A stretch of DNA of 6,784 nucleotides from Rhodospirillaceae bacterium. GTDB taxonomy: Bacteria; Pseudomonadota; Alphaproteobacteria; Rhodospirillales; Magnetovibrionaceae. The notes under the pieces are model-generated. The model did no database searches. It saw only the letters and a list, made by a program, of their open reading frames with translations, and had not been told where the DNA came from. Positions 1 to 6,367 of the stretch are shown in pieces; the first letter of the stretch is position 1; every line of letters starts with the position of its first letter. The DNA is taken from positions 1 through 6,784 of the forward strand of contig JAOULV010000079.1 of assembly GCA_029881835.1 (NCBI GenBank), given 5' to 3'. The translations under genes were made by a program, and so were the position numbers.

Positions 1-1
1 A

Positions 2-826
2 ATGAATTATTTTAATGCCACAGCTAATAGCCACGGTGCACTTAACCCGGACGACATACCAATGAGCCCTATGAGCCCAATGAGCAAAAAAACAAAAAAT
101 CATACTAACAGATTTGGCATTTCCACCGTTTCAATTGTTGTTCCGTGTTTTAACGAAGAAGCTACATTAGAAAAACTGGTTCACCGGGTAATGGCGGCCG
201 ATAGTTCGGGTCTTGGCATTGAATTGGTGATTGTTGATGATTGTTCAAAAGACAGGTCGTTTGAAATTGCATCACAACTGGCCGATCTTGACCCCCGAAT
301 AAAAGCGGTTCGCCACAGCGCCAACACCGGCAAAGGTGGGGCGCTAAGAACCGGGTTCGCCAATGCCACTGGCGACATAGTAATGGTTCAAGACGCAGAT
401 CTTGAATACAACCCCAGCGACTATCCATTATTGTTTGAGCCGATTTTAAGCGGGCGGGCCGATGTTGTGTACGGTTCGCGCTTTAAAAATGAATTACCCG
501 CCGATGCGCGTTATGTGCGCCACGTTATCGCCAACAAATTTCTAACCATGCTTTCCAATATTTTTAGCGGGCTGCGCTTAACCGACATGGAAACCTGTTA
601 CAAAGTTTTCAAGGGCGACATCATTCGTGGCCTTGATTTACAGGAAAACCGTTTCGGCATTGAACCGGAAATGACCGCCAAAATAGCTCGCGCATACCCA
701 ACCCCGAGAATCGAAGAGGTCGGCATTTCCTACCAAGGGCGCACATATGAAGAGGGTAAAAAAATTGGCTGGAAAGACGGGGTCAGCGCCATTCGCTGCA
801 TTGTCCGCTATAACCTGTTCAAATAA
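2..826 (+). CDS. Family 2 glycosyltransferase (DPM1/polyprenyl-phosphate-glucose synthase-like), possibly 5'-partial
   Basis: Predicted cytoplasmic GT-A glycosyltransferase that would move a sugar from a nucleotide-sugar to an acceptor, probably a polyprenyl phosphate or a cell-surface glycan precursor; donor and acceptor cannot be told from sequence. Numbering from the ATG at position 2, the fold starts at about residue 43 (VSIVVPCFNEE, 43-53), followed by VDDCSKD with D79/D80, the GKGGALRTGF loop (110-119) and QDADLEY (130-136), whose D131-A-D133 is the metal/nucleotide-binding DXD motif. GSRF, ETCYK and GIEPEMTAKIAR follow, as in DPM1-like bacterial enzymes. There are no C-terminal membrane helices, so the protein is soluble or peripheral. 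The start is uncertain: only one base precedes position 2, and residues 1-40 are low-complexity. ATGs at 62, 71 and 80 are equally possible; a weak GGACG (49-53) lies 8 nt before the ATG at 62. The stop at 824-826 is followed by stops in the other two frames. Confidence 0.88.
   Translation: MNYFNATANSHGALNPDDIPMSPMSPMSKKTKNHTNRFGISTVSIVVPCFNEEATLEKLVHRVMAADSSGLGIELVIVDDCSKDRSFEIASQLADLDPRIKAVRHSANTGKGGALRTGFANATGDIVMVQDADLEYNPSDYPLLFEPILSGRADVVYGSRFKNELPADARYVRHVIANKFLTMLSNIFSGLRLTDMETCYKVFKGDIIRGLDLQENRFGIEPEMTAKIARAYPTPRIEEVGISYQGRTYEEGKKIGWKDGVSAIRCIVRYNLFK
62..85 (+). repeat. Triplicated ATGAGC(CCN) unit with three in-frame start codons
   Basis: Two full 9-bp units (ATGAGCCCT, ATGAGCCCA) and a third partial unit (ATGAGC) lie in tandem and encode Met-Ser-Pro, Met-Ser-Pro, Met-Ser in the N-terminal tail of the glycosyltransferase. 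Each unit carries an in-frame ATG, so the repeat gives three candidate initiation codons at 62, 71 and 80. Gain or loss of a unit would keep the frame. Confidence 0.7.
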
Positions 827-832
827 ATAAAT

Positions 833-896
833 AAACCCACACCCCCAAGCAAAAACGCCACAGCAAAAACGCCCAAGCGCACCGCCAAACCCGCCA
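833..896 (+). terminator. Candidate Rho-dependent terminator (C-rich, T-free rut-like tract)
   Basis: This 64-nt stretch just after the glycosyltransferase stop contains no T. By hand count it has 30 C, 26 A and 8 G, which is the C-over-G bias and lack of structure known for rut sites. It follows TAA triplets at 824, 828 and 832, one in each frame, so the RNA would be free of ribosomes whatever frame was read. It contains a 12-bp direct repeat (AGCAAAAACGCC at 848-859 and 862-873, period 14). No hairpin with a U-run is visible that could act as an intrinsic terminator for the gene. The assignment rests on composition only; the tract could instead be a plain spacer or an unstructured leader. 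Confidence 0.35.
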
Positions 897-912
897 TTTG
901 TCAATTTTGTGG

Positions 913-942
913 GTGACTTTCGGTGTGCAGTGTTGCTATTTA
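913..942 (+). promoter_or_regulatory. purH: Candidate purH promoter
   Basis: GTGACT (913-918) resembles a -35 box (TGAC core) and TATTTA (937-942) resembles a weak -10 box, with 18 nt between them. Transcription would start near 949, giving a leader of about 45 nt before the purH ATG. The -10 match is poor. No purine-sensing riboswitch could be recognised here. Confidence 0.3.
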
Positions 943-975
943 ATCGCACGTCTTTTTTCAAAATAGCCATTATTT

Positions 976-980
976 AAGGA
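976..980 (+). promoter_or_regulatory. purH: purH ribosome binding site with long spacing
   Basis: AAGGA is the only Shine-Dalgarno-like sequence upstream of purH. It lies 12 nt before the ATG at 993, longer than the usual 5-9 nt. The start is still secure because the protein then begins just before the conserved PILRALISVSDKTG segment. Confidence 0.55.
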
Positions 981-992
981 TCTTAAAGCCAC

Positions 993-2561
993 ATGTCCCA
1001 GCCCATCCTTCGTGCCTTGATTTCAGTTTCAGACAAAACCGGACTTGTTGAATTTGGCAAGTTTCTGGACGCACAAGGGGTTGAGATACTTTCGACCGGT
1101 GGCACCGCCAAGGCATTGGTTGATGCCGGGGTTAAGGTCACGGAAGTTTCCGCCCACACCGGGTTTCCCGAAATAATGGACGGGCGGGTAAAAACCCTAC
1201 AACCAAAAATTCACGGCGGCATTTTGGCGGTGCGGGGCAACGCCGAACACGAAAAAGCCATGCAAGAACACAACATCGCACCAATTGATTTGGTCTGTGT
1301 AAACCTATACCCGTTTGAACAAACCCGTGCACGTGGTGCGGGTTACGACGAATCGGTTGAAAACATAGATATCGGCGGCCCGGCAATGATACGCGCTGCG
1401 GCAAAAAACCACGCAGACGTAACCATAGTGGTTGAACCTGAAGATTATGCCCGGGTGATGGATGAAATGCGCGAAAACGCAAACACCACATCAGCAGAAC
1501 TTAAACGTGAACTTGCCCAACGTGCGTTTGCCCGCACCGCATCATATGATGCGGCAATCGCAAGCTGGCTGGTGGGCGAGACCGATGTCGAATGGCCCAA
1601 ACGCATTTCCTTTGCCGGTGAATTAAAACAAACCATGCGCTACGGCGAAAACCCCCACCAAATGGCCGCGTTTTACACCAATGGGGAAAACCGCCCCGGT
1701 GTTGCCAGCGCCACGCAAATTCAGGGCAAGGAACTGTCTTATAACAACCTAAATGACACCGATGCGGCATTTGAATTGGCAGCTGAATTTAAAGATACCA
1801 CGTGTGCCATTATCAAACACGCCAACCCTTGCGGGGTTGCTACTGGCGGAAGCTTGGTTGACGCCTATAGGCGCGCCTATTCATGCGATATGGAAAGCGC
1901 GTTTGGCGGCATAGTCGCGCTTAACCGCACCCTTGATGGCGAAACCGCGAGCGAGATTATAAAAATATTTACCGAAGTTGTTATCGCCCCATCCATAGAT
2001 GAAGAAGCCAAAAAAATATTGGCGGAAAAGAAAAATATTCGCGTGCTTGAAACCGGCGCAATGCCCGATGCCGATGTCGGCGGGTTAATGGTAAAAACAT
2101 TGGCTGGCGGGTTATTGGTGCAGGGTCGCGATAGCCAAGTGGTCGAAGATTTGAAAGTTGTTACCAAGCGTCAGCCAAGCGAAAGCGAAATGCGTGATTT
2201 GCTTTTTGCTTTTAATGTGGCAAAGCACGTTAAATCTAACGCCATTGTTTATGCCCGCGATTTAATGACCGTTGGGGTTGGCGCCGGCCAAATGAGCCGG
2301 GTTAATTCATGCCGGATTGCCGCGTTTCGCGCCGAAGCCGCAGCCAAGGCAGCGGGCGACAGCGAAAGCTGGGCCAAAGGTTCGGTGGTGGCGTCGGACG
2401 CGTTTTTCCCATTTGCCGATGGCTTGATTGAAGCGATTGAAGCGGGCGCCAAAGCGGTTATTCAGCCGGGCGGTTCAATTCGCGATGACGAGGTCATCAA
2501 AGCGGCCGACGAAGCCGGTGTAGCCATGGTAATGACCGGCATGCGCCATTTCAGGCACTAA
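993..2561 (+). CDS. purH: Bifunctional AICAR transformylase / IMP cyclohydrolase PurH
   Basis: Catalyses the last two steps of de novo purine synthesis in the cytoplasm: formylation of AICAR with 10-formyl-tetrahydrofolate to FAICAR, then ring closure to IMP. At 522 residues it is full length for the family (E. coli PurH is 529). The N-terminal cyclohydrolase (MGS-like) domain, about 1-150, shows SVSDKTG (11-17), STGGT (34-38), MDGRVKTLQPKIHGG (62-76) and IDIGGPAMIRAAAKNH (125-140). K67, D126 and K138 match cyclohydrolase residues K66, D125 and K137 of the human enzyme. The transformylase domain (about 200-522) has RYGENPHQ, GKELSYNNLNDTDAA, the catalytic KHANPCG with K275-H276 (human K266-H267), CDMESAFGGIVALNR and the typical end QPGGSIRDDEVI...MTGMRHFRH. 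No key residue is missing. It stands alone, without other pur genes in the window, and converges with natB across an 18-nt gap. Confidence 0.98.
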   Translation: MSQPILRALISVSDKTGLVEFGKFLDAQGVEILSTGGTAKALVDAGVKVTEVSAHTGFPEIMDGRVKTLQPKIHGGILAVRGNAEHEKAMQEHNIAPIDLVCVNLYPFEQTRARGAGYDESVENIDIGGPAMIRAAAKNHADVTIVVEPEDYARVMDEMRENANTTSAELKRELAQRAFARTASYDAAIASWLVGETDVEWPKRISFAGELKQTMRYGENPHQMAAFYTNGENRPGVASATQIQGKELSYNNLNDTDAAFELAAEFKDTTCAIIKHANPCGVATGGSLVDAYRRAYSCDMESAFGGIVALNRTLDGETASEIIKIFTEVVIAPSIDEEAKKILAEKKNIRVLETGAMPDADVGGLMVKTLAGGLLVQGRDSQVVEDLKVVTKRQPSESEMRDLLFAFNVAKHVKSNAIVYARDLMTVGVGAGQMSRVNSCRIAAFRAEAAAKAAGDSESWAKGSVVASDAFFPFADGLIEAIEAGAKAVIQPGGSIRDDEVIKAADEAGVAMVMTGMRHFRH

Positions 2562-2579
2562 TGCGCTTGCCTTAACCTT

Positions 2580-3794
2580 TCAGCCCAACAAAAACATTTT
2601 TTCCTGTTTGAACCACCGTGCCGCCAGCCAAAAAATTGCCCCTGCGGCAATAAATGTTGAAACGCTGGCGGTTAGCACCTGCATTGCATAAACCGGCTCG
2701 CCAATGGACAGGCGACCAAGCAACAACAGTTGGCCAAACACCGGAATGGCAACATCCAAATTGCCGGGGCTTAGTGGCTTAAACACCATTATCATTCCGG
2801 GCAGGGCCGGAACCAATGGCAATAGGCCAAGATAAATCTGCGCTTCCTTCATCGAGCGGGTAATAACCGCAATCGACATTTGCAATGCAACCGCAATAGC
2901 CATTAGCGGTAGAGAAATAACAAACATCAAAATGAACATATACCACGCTGGTGGCTGAATCAGATTTACTGAATATGATATTGCCCACCAACAAAAAGCA
3001 TAAAACGCAAAAATATTTATAAATGACGTGATGGCGGTAAATACCATTGCCGCTGAAGATTTTGCCAACAGCAAAACCCAGCGTTCCACCGGCGATAACA
3101 GCAACGGTTCCAATGAACCGCGTTCGCGTTCACCCACCGTGGTATCAATTGATAAATGCACGCCGCCTAAAAAAACCATAAAAATTATCAGTGGCGGCAT
3201 CATGTTATAAAAAAATGTTGCGATGTTGGGGCGCCGGGTGATGCTTATATCTTCTATTTTTATTGGTCTGGCAAAATCTTCCTTTAGGCCAACCCGGTTG
3301 AGTTCTTGTTTTCCTAATTCGGCATTTAACTGGTTTATTACGTTTTCCAATCTGGCGGTAATGCGCAAATTTGAAACCCGGTTTAAATTCATCAACATTT
3401 GAAGCGAAAATTCTTTTTTATTTTTTGCTTCAGTGGGAATAACCAATCCAACTGGCATGTCACCTTCGAGCATTTGTTTTTTGGCTTCTTCAACTGACGG
3501 CATTTCAATGATTGTAATTTCATTTTTTTCAAGGTGGCTTGTTAACATTGGTGAGTTTGCCCCACCAACAACCGCAACATTAAATGCCACTGCAGTGCGT
3601 TCTGATTGAATGGTTGTGCCCGCAATATAAAGCCCACCCGCCACCAGTGCCGGTGCCAACAATGGATAAATCAATGCCAACAACAGTGTTCGCCGGTCGC
3701 GCAAATGGTCGCGCATTTCTTTTTTGAACACCGCAATAATTCGTGCCATTCGCCCGGATGTGTTTTTTTCTTTTTTATAATCGGGCACGGTCAT
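2580..3794 (-). CDS. natB: ABC transporter permease, NatB-like (ABC-2 type)
   Basis: Inner-membrane subunit of an ABC exporter, paired with the ATPase encoded just upstream. NatB of Bacillus subtilis exports sodium with NatA; the substrate here is an inference from family resemblance only. The 404 residues show the expected layout: a basic cytoplasmic N-terminus (VFKKEMRDHLRDRRT, 22-36), helix 1 at about 37-59, a large extracytoplasmic domain at about 60-195, helix 2 at about 199-217, the motif GERERGSLEPLLLSPV (221-236, the coupling region of this family), then about four more helices and a short cytoplasmic end. The ATG at 3794 overlaps the ATPase stop as ATGA, and AAAAAGG (3801-3807) lies 6 nt upstream, which favours this start over the internal Met16 at 3749. 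An A6-G-A7 run encodes residues 7-11. The stop is 18 nt from the purH stop, with no visible terminator. Confidence 0.9.
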   Translation of the reverse strand: MTVPDYKKEKNTSGRMARIIAVFKKEMRDHLRDRRTLLLALIYPLLAPALVAGGLYIAGTTIQSERTAVAFNVAVVGGANSPMLTSHLEKNEITIIEMPSVEEAKKQMLEGDMPVGLVIPTEAKNKKEFSLQMLMNLNRVSNLRITARLENVINQLNAELGKQELNRVGLKEDFARPIKIEDISITRRPNIATFFYNMMPPLIIFMVFLGGVHLSIDTTVGERERGSLEPLLLSPVERWVLLLAKSSAAMVFTAITSFINIFAFYAFCWWAISYSVNLIQPPAWYMFILMFVISLPLMAIAVALQMSIAVITRSMKEAQIYLGLLPLVPALPGMIMVFKPLSPGNLDVAIPVFGQLLLLGRLSIGEPVYAMQVLTASVSTFIAAGAIFWLAARWFKQEKMFLLG

Positions 3795-4537
3795 ATTGCA
3801 CCTTTTTGTTCTTTTAAAACCGCACGCACAAACACTTCTTCGATATCGCTGGCACCGGTTTGTTCGCGCAATTCATCGGGCGTGCCGCTGGCAATGGCAT
3901 GACCGCCAGCAACAATAACCAGGTTGTCACAAATGGCGGCAACTTCGCTCATGATGTGGCTGGAAATAAGTATGCAATGGCCCTGATCGCGCATTTCTTT
4001 TATCAAATCACGCACCGCGCGCGAGCTCATTACATCAAGACCATTGGTCGGTTCATCAAGTATCAGGTTTTTTGGCCGGTGGACCAAGGCGCGGCCAAGG
4101 GCTACTTTTAATTCTTGCCCGCGGGAAAAGCCTTTGGCCCGTCTGTCGGCGAATTCTTCCATGCCAAGACGTTTTATCAAATCATCAATGTCGTCTTCTA
4201 GTGCTTGCCCGCCCGCGCCATGAAGTTCGCCAAAATATCTGATGTGTTCGCGCGCGGTTAAGCGTGGATAAAGGCCGCGCACATCGGGCAACACGCCCAA
4301 TTGGCGCTGCGCCGCCATGCGCTCGGACCCAACGTCTATGCCGTCGACGCTGGCATGCCCGCCGTCAGGGGTTAGAAGGCCATAAACAATGCGAAAAGCG
4401 GTGGTTTTACCGGCCCCATTGGGGCCAATTAAGCCCGTCACCCGCCCATCCGGCGCTTTGAGCGAAAGGCCATCAAGGGCGGTTACTTTTGCGCCCCCGA
4501 CCCCAAAGGTTTTTTGCAAATTGGACATTTCAATCAT
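3791..4537 (-). CDS. natA: ABC transporter ATP-binding protein, NatA-like
   Basis: Cytoplasmic ATPase that powers the adjacent NatB-like permease. From the chosen ATG at 4537 the protein has 248 residues, close to B. subtilis NatA. It contains Walker A GPNGAGKTT (38-46), the subfamily segment GLYPRLTAREHIRYFGE, a signature FSRGQ (137-141) in place of canonical LSGGQ, Walker B LILDE (158-162) followed by PTNGLD, and the switch histidine in ISSH (H194). The C-terminal GTPDELRE...IEEVFVRAVL is usual for exporter ATPases. A GTG at 4555 would add six residues (numbered CYLLS after the initiator) that fit no family pattern, so ATG 4537, or the ATG at 4528 three codons later, is preferred. No start has a recognisable Shine-Dalgarno sequence; the bases just upstream belong to a 12-bp direct repeat. 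The stop overlaps the permease start. Confidence 0.93.
   Translation of the reverse strand: MIEMSNLQKTFGVGGAKVTALDGLSLKAPDGRVTGLIGPNGAGKTTAFRIVYGLLTPDGGHASVDGIDVGSERMAAQRQLGVLPDVRGLYPRLTAREHIRYFGELHGAGGQALEDDIDDLIKRLGMEEFADRRAKGFSRGQELKVALGRALVHRPKNLILDEPTNGLDVMSSRAVRDLIKEMRDQGHCILISSHIMSEVAAICDNLVIVAGGHAIASGTPDELREQTGASDIEEVFVRAVLKEQKGAI
3801..3807 (-). promoter_or_regulatory. natB: natB ribosome binding site inside natA
   Basis: Read on the minus strand, AAAAAGG ends 6 nt before the natB ATG at 3794 and lies within the last codons of natA. Together with the ATGA overlap (3791-3794) it fixes the start and suggests translational coupling of the two subunits. Confidence 0.65.
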
Positions 4538-4540
4538 GCT

Positions 4541-4574
4541 TAAAAGGTAGCACACAATTTAATAAAAGGTAGCA
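4541..4574 (-). promoter_or_regulatory. 12-bp direct repeat pair in the natA leader (candidate operator)
   Basis: On the minus strand TGCTACCTTTTA occurs twice and exactly, at 4574-4563 and 4552-4541, with a 10-nt AT-rich spacer, so the period is 22 bp, about two helical turns. The proximal copy ends 3 nt before the natA ATG and takes the place where a Shine-Dalgarno sequence would be. Same-face repeats of this kind are typical of binding sites for a dimeric regulator, but no regulator can be named. The site also lies upstream of the divergent response regulator. Confidence 0.5.
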
Positions 4575-4696
4575 TTTTCAATGTCTTCAGGGGTTTAGGG
4601 GGGCATGGATAAATGGCATGGCTATTGCAGTTTCAAGGCCATGCATGGCCCTTAAAAACCATTTTGCGAACAACGGGCCCGAAAAGAGGTGGTGCG
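4575..4696 (+). promoter_or_regulatory. Leader of the response regulator with palindromes and CATGG repeats
   Basis: This non-coding stretch carries GGCATGG twice (4602-4608 and 4615-4621, 13 bp apart), a perfect 14-bp palindrome GGCCATGCATGGCC (4637-4650) and an 8-bp palindrome CGGGCCCG (4674-4681) just before the ribosome binding site. In RNA, GCATGGC (4616-4622) can pair with GCCATGC (4638-4644) over a 15-nt loop, competing with self-pairing of the palindrome. A very weak promoter (TTCAGG 4586-4591, 17 nt, ATAAAT 4609-4614) is possible. Read as protein, the stretch from ATG 4613 has no family-like content. Confidence 0.4.
4684..4689 (+). promoter_or_regulatory. Ribosome binding site that sets the response regulator start
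   Basis: AAGAGG lies 7 nt before the ATG at 4697. This supports the 123-residue protein that begins directly with the receiver domain over the longer reading from the ATG at 4613, which would add 28 unconserved residues. Confidence 0.7.
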
Positions 4697-5068
4697 ATGG
4701 GAAAAATTTTAATAATTGATGACGATGACGACCTAAGGACCTTGCTGATTTATTATTTTCAATCCCTTGGGTTTGACGCATTAGAAGCGACCAACGGAAC
4801 TGATGGCATGGCCATCAGCGCCGAACAAATGCCCGATGTGGTAATTTTAGATATAAACATGCCGACCATTGATGGCTTCACCACCCTTGAAGCAATGCGC
4901 CACAATGCCAAAACCAAAGACATTCCGGTTGTGGTGCTTTCAAGTTTTGACCACGTTGACAACAGAACACAAGTTCACAAAACCGGATGTACCGCGTTTG
5001 CCCGCAAACCGATTGAGCTAGACCTGCTTCGTCAGTTTGTTGAAGACGCGATGGATAGCGCTGCTTAA
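4697..5068 (+). CDS. Single-domain response regulator (CheY-like receiver)
   Basis: A stand-alone phosphoacceptor receiver of 123 residues with no output domain, so it is expected to act by protein-protein contact in a phosphorelay, in motility control or on another enzyme. All hallmark residues are present: the acidic pocket in ILIIDDDDD (D8/D9), phosphoacceptor D52 in LDINMPTIDG (51-60), the switch Ser at VVLSS (S82), F101 in the aromatic switch position and K104 in FARKP. It should therefore be a true phosphorylatable receiver. No histidine kinase, chemotaxis or phosphotransfer gene is in the window, so its partner is unknown. It is divergent from natA and convergent with the MFS gene, with only 3 nt between stops. 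The name CheY or DivK would be a guess, since short receivers with different roles look alike at this level. Confidence 0.92.
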   Translation: MGKILIIDDDDDLRTLLIYYFQSLGFDALEATNGTDGMAISAEQMPDVVILDINMPTIDGFTTLEAMRHNAKTKDIPVVVLSSFDHVDNRTQVHKTGCTAFARKPIELDLLRQFVEDAMDSAA

Positions 5069-5071
5069 AAA

Positions 5072-6367
5072 CTAATTATTAGCTTTGTTGGCGCGGGTCG
5101 GGTCGGGAAGCGGCAACAACAAAAGCGCACCGACAACAAGAAAAATTATAATGCTGGTCATGCCAACGCGCTGGCTATCAAACATTACTGTTAACCAACC
5201 CAAAAGAGCCGGGCCAACAAAAGATGTGGCCTTGCCCGAAAGGGCATAAAGGCCAAACATTTCTGTTTCCATATCCGGTGGAACCAAGTTAGCCATAAAC
5301 GTTCTGCTGGCCGCCTGGATGGGGCCAACGAACGTTCCTAATGGTACCGCAAATATCCAAAATAATGTTTTGCCTTCAACCACAACCAACGCCACACAAA
5401 AAAACAATAATCCGGCAATGGCGATTAAAATTGTTTTCTTTGGCCCAATCCAATCATCAATCCAACCAAAAACGGCGGCGCCAATTCCGGCGGTTACGTT
5501 TATGGCAATGCCGAGCATGATTAATTCAGAAAATGTCATGCCAAACGTTCCGGCGGCATAAATGCCGCCAAAGGCAAACAATGTGTTGGTGCCATCTGTA
5601 TATATCATTCGGGCGAATAAATATTTTGCAATGGGCATATGCTTTTTAATATTTTTTATGGTCATAAACAGCGTTGTCACACCGCTTTTAACCGCAGGGC
5701 CAAAACCCAATGCGCCGGCTTTTTTATCCGGGGTGAATAAAAAAATCGGCAATGAAAAAACCACAAACCACAACGCAACCAATACTACGGTTGCGCGAAT
5801 GTTAAGTGCGTTTTCTTTTGGAATGCCAAACAACGGATTGTCGGTTTGCACAAACGCAACTAACGCCAGCGCCAAACATGACAGGCCCCCGGCATAACCA
5901 AAACCCCACGCCCATCCGGAAATGCGGCCCATAATTTTTTTAGGTGCCAGTGATGGCAACATGGAATTGTAAAACACAACCCCCATTTCAAACGCAAAGT
6001 TTGCAAAGCCAACTAATATCAACGCATAAAGCGACCATGCGGGGTCGGGTTCAACAAACCATAAAAGCGCGGTGGCGATTGCGCAGGCATAGGTAAAAAA
6101 TAAAAGCCACGGTTTGCGCCTGCCACCAAGGTCGGCAACCGCGCCCAACAATGGGCCCATAATGGCAACCGCAAACGCGGACAACGCCATCGCCATGCCC
6201 CAGTCGCCAGTTGCGCTTGTCACATCGGTGCCAACCGCTTTAGTAAAATACGCGGCAAAAACAAAAGTTATTATAACGGTTGGAAACGCCGAATTGGCCC
6301 AATCGTAAAACGCCCAACTAATGCGTGCGCGCCCAAGGGGGGAGGTTACGCTTGGGGGCAGGCTCAT
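5072..6367 (-). CDS. MFS transporter, UMF1/Atg22-like family
   Basis: Inner-membrane secondary transporter of 431 residues. After a short N-terminus it has WAFYDWANSAF (18-28), the hallmark of the UMF1/Atg22-like branch, then about 11-12 hydrophobic helices. The MFS loop motif appears as GAVADLGGRRKP (75-86), and a second-half equivalent as GWIDDWIGPKK. The C-terminus is short and cytoplasmic (PDPTRANKANN). Yeast Atg22 exports amino acids from the vacuole; bacterial members are mostly uncharacterised, so the substrate is unknown. The ATG at 6367 is chosen because it overlaps the upstream glutamate dehydrogenase stop as ATGA and has GGAAGA 6 nt upstream. A longer reading to 6502 only adds out-of-frame translation of the dehydrogenase tail. 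Co-expression with glutamate dehydrogenase hints at an amino-acid-related substrate, which is inference only. Confidence 0.92.
   Translation of the reverse strand: MSLPPSVTSPLGRARISWAFYDWANSAFPTVIITFVFAAYFTKAVGTDVTSATGDWGMAMALSAFAVAIMGPLLGAVADLGGRRKPWLLFFTYACAIATALLWFVEPDPAWSLYALILVGFANFAFEMGVVFYNSMLPSLAPKKIMGRISGWAWGFGYAGGLSCLALALVAFVQTDNPLFGIPKENALNIRATVVLVALWFVVFSLPIFLFTPDKKAGALGFGPAVKSGVTTLFMTIKNIKKHMPIAKYLFARMIYTDGTNTLFAFGGIYAAGTFGMTFSELIMLGIAINVTAGIGAAVFGWIDDWIGPKKTILIAIAGLLFFCVALVVVEGKTLFWIFAVPLGTFVGPIQAASRTFMANLVPPDMETEMFGLYALSGKATSFVGPALLGWLTVMFDSQRVGMTSIIIFLVVGALLLLPLPDPTRANKANN

Noticed and set aside
901..955. Possible ZTP riboswitch or hairpin terminator before purH, suggested by GGGTGAC at 911-917 and GTGC/GCAC near 925-949.
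   Set aside because: The ZTP motif needs a downstream CCGCC-TGGGC element, which is absent. The stem is only about 5 bp with a wobble pair and a long loop, too weak for a terminator.
638..970. Minus-strand open frame of 110 codons covering the gap before purH.
   Set aside because: Most of it is antisense to the glycosyltransferase or to the C-rich tract, with a biased Cys/Gly/Phe composition and no domain. It is a by-product of the T-free composition.
3606..4111. Plus-strand open frames antisense to natB and natA.
   Set aside because: They overlap well-supported ABC genes, show no family motif, and have Cys/Gln/His-rich or generic composition.
4538..4555. GTG start of natA at 4555.
   Set aside because: It adds six residues without family resemblance and has no Shine-Dalgarno sequence. 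It also reads through the proximal direct repeat.
4613..4696. N-terminal extension of the response regulator from the ATG at 4613.
   Set aside because: The 28 added residues are unlike receiver N-termini, whereas the ATG at 4697 has AAGAGG 7 nt upstream and starts directly at the receiver fold.
5319..5897. Two plus-strand open frames antisense to the MFS gene.
   Set aside because: Their Asn/Ala/Pro-rich, domain-free composition is what antisense reading of hydrophobic helices gives. The opposing gene is clearly real.
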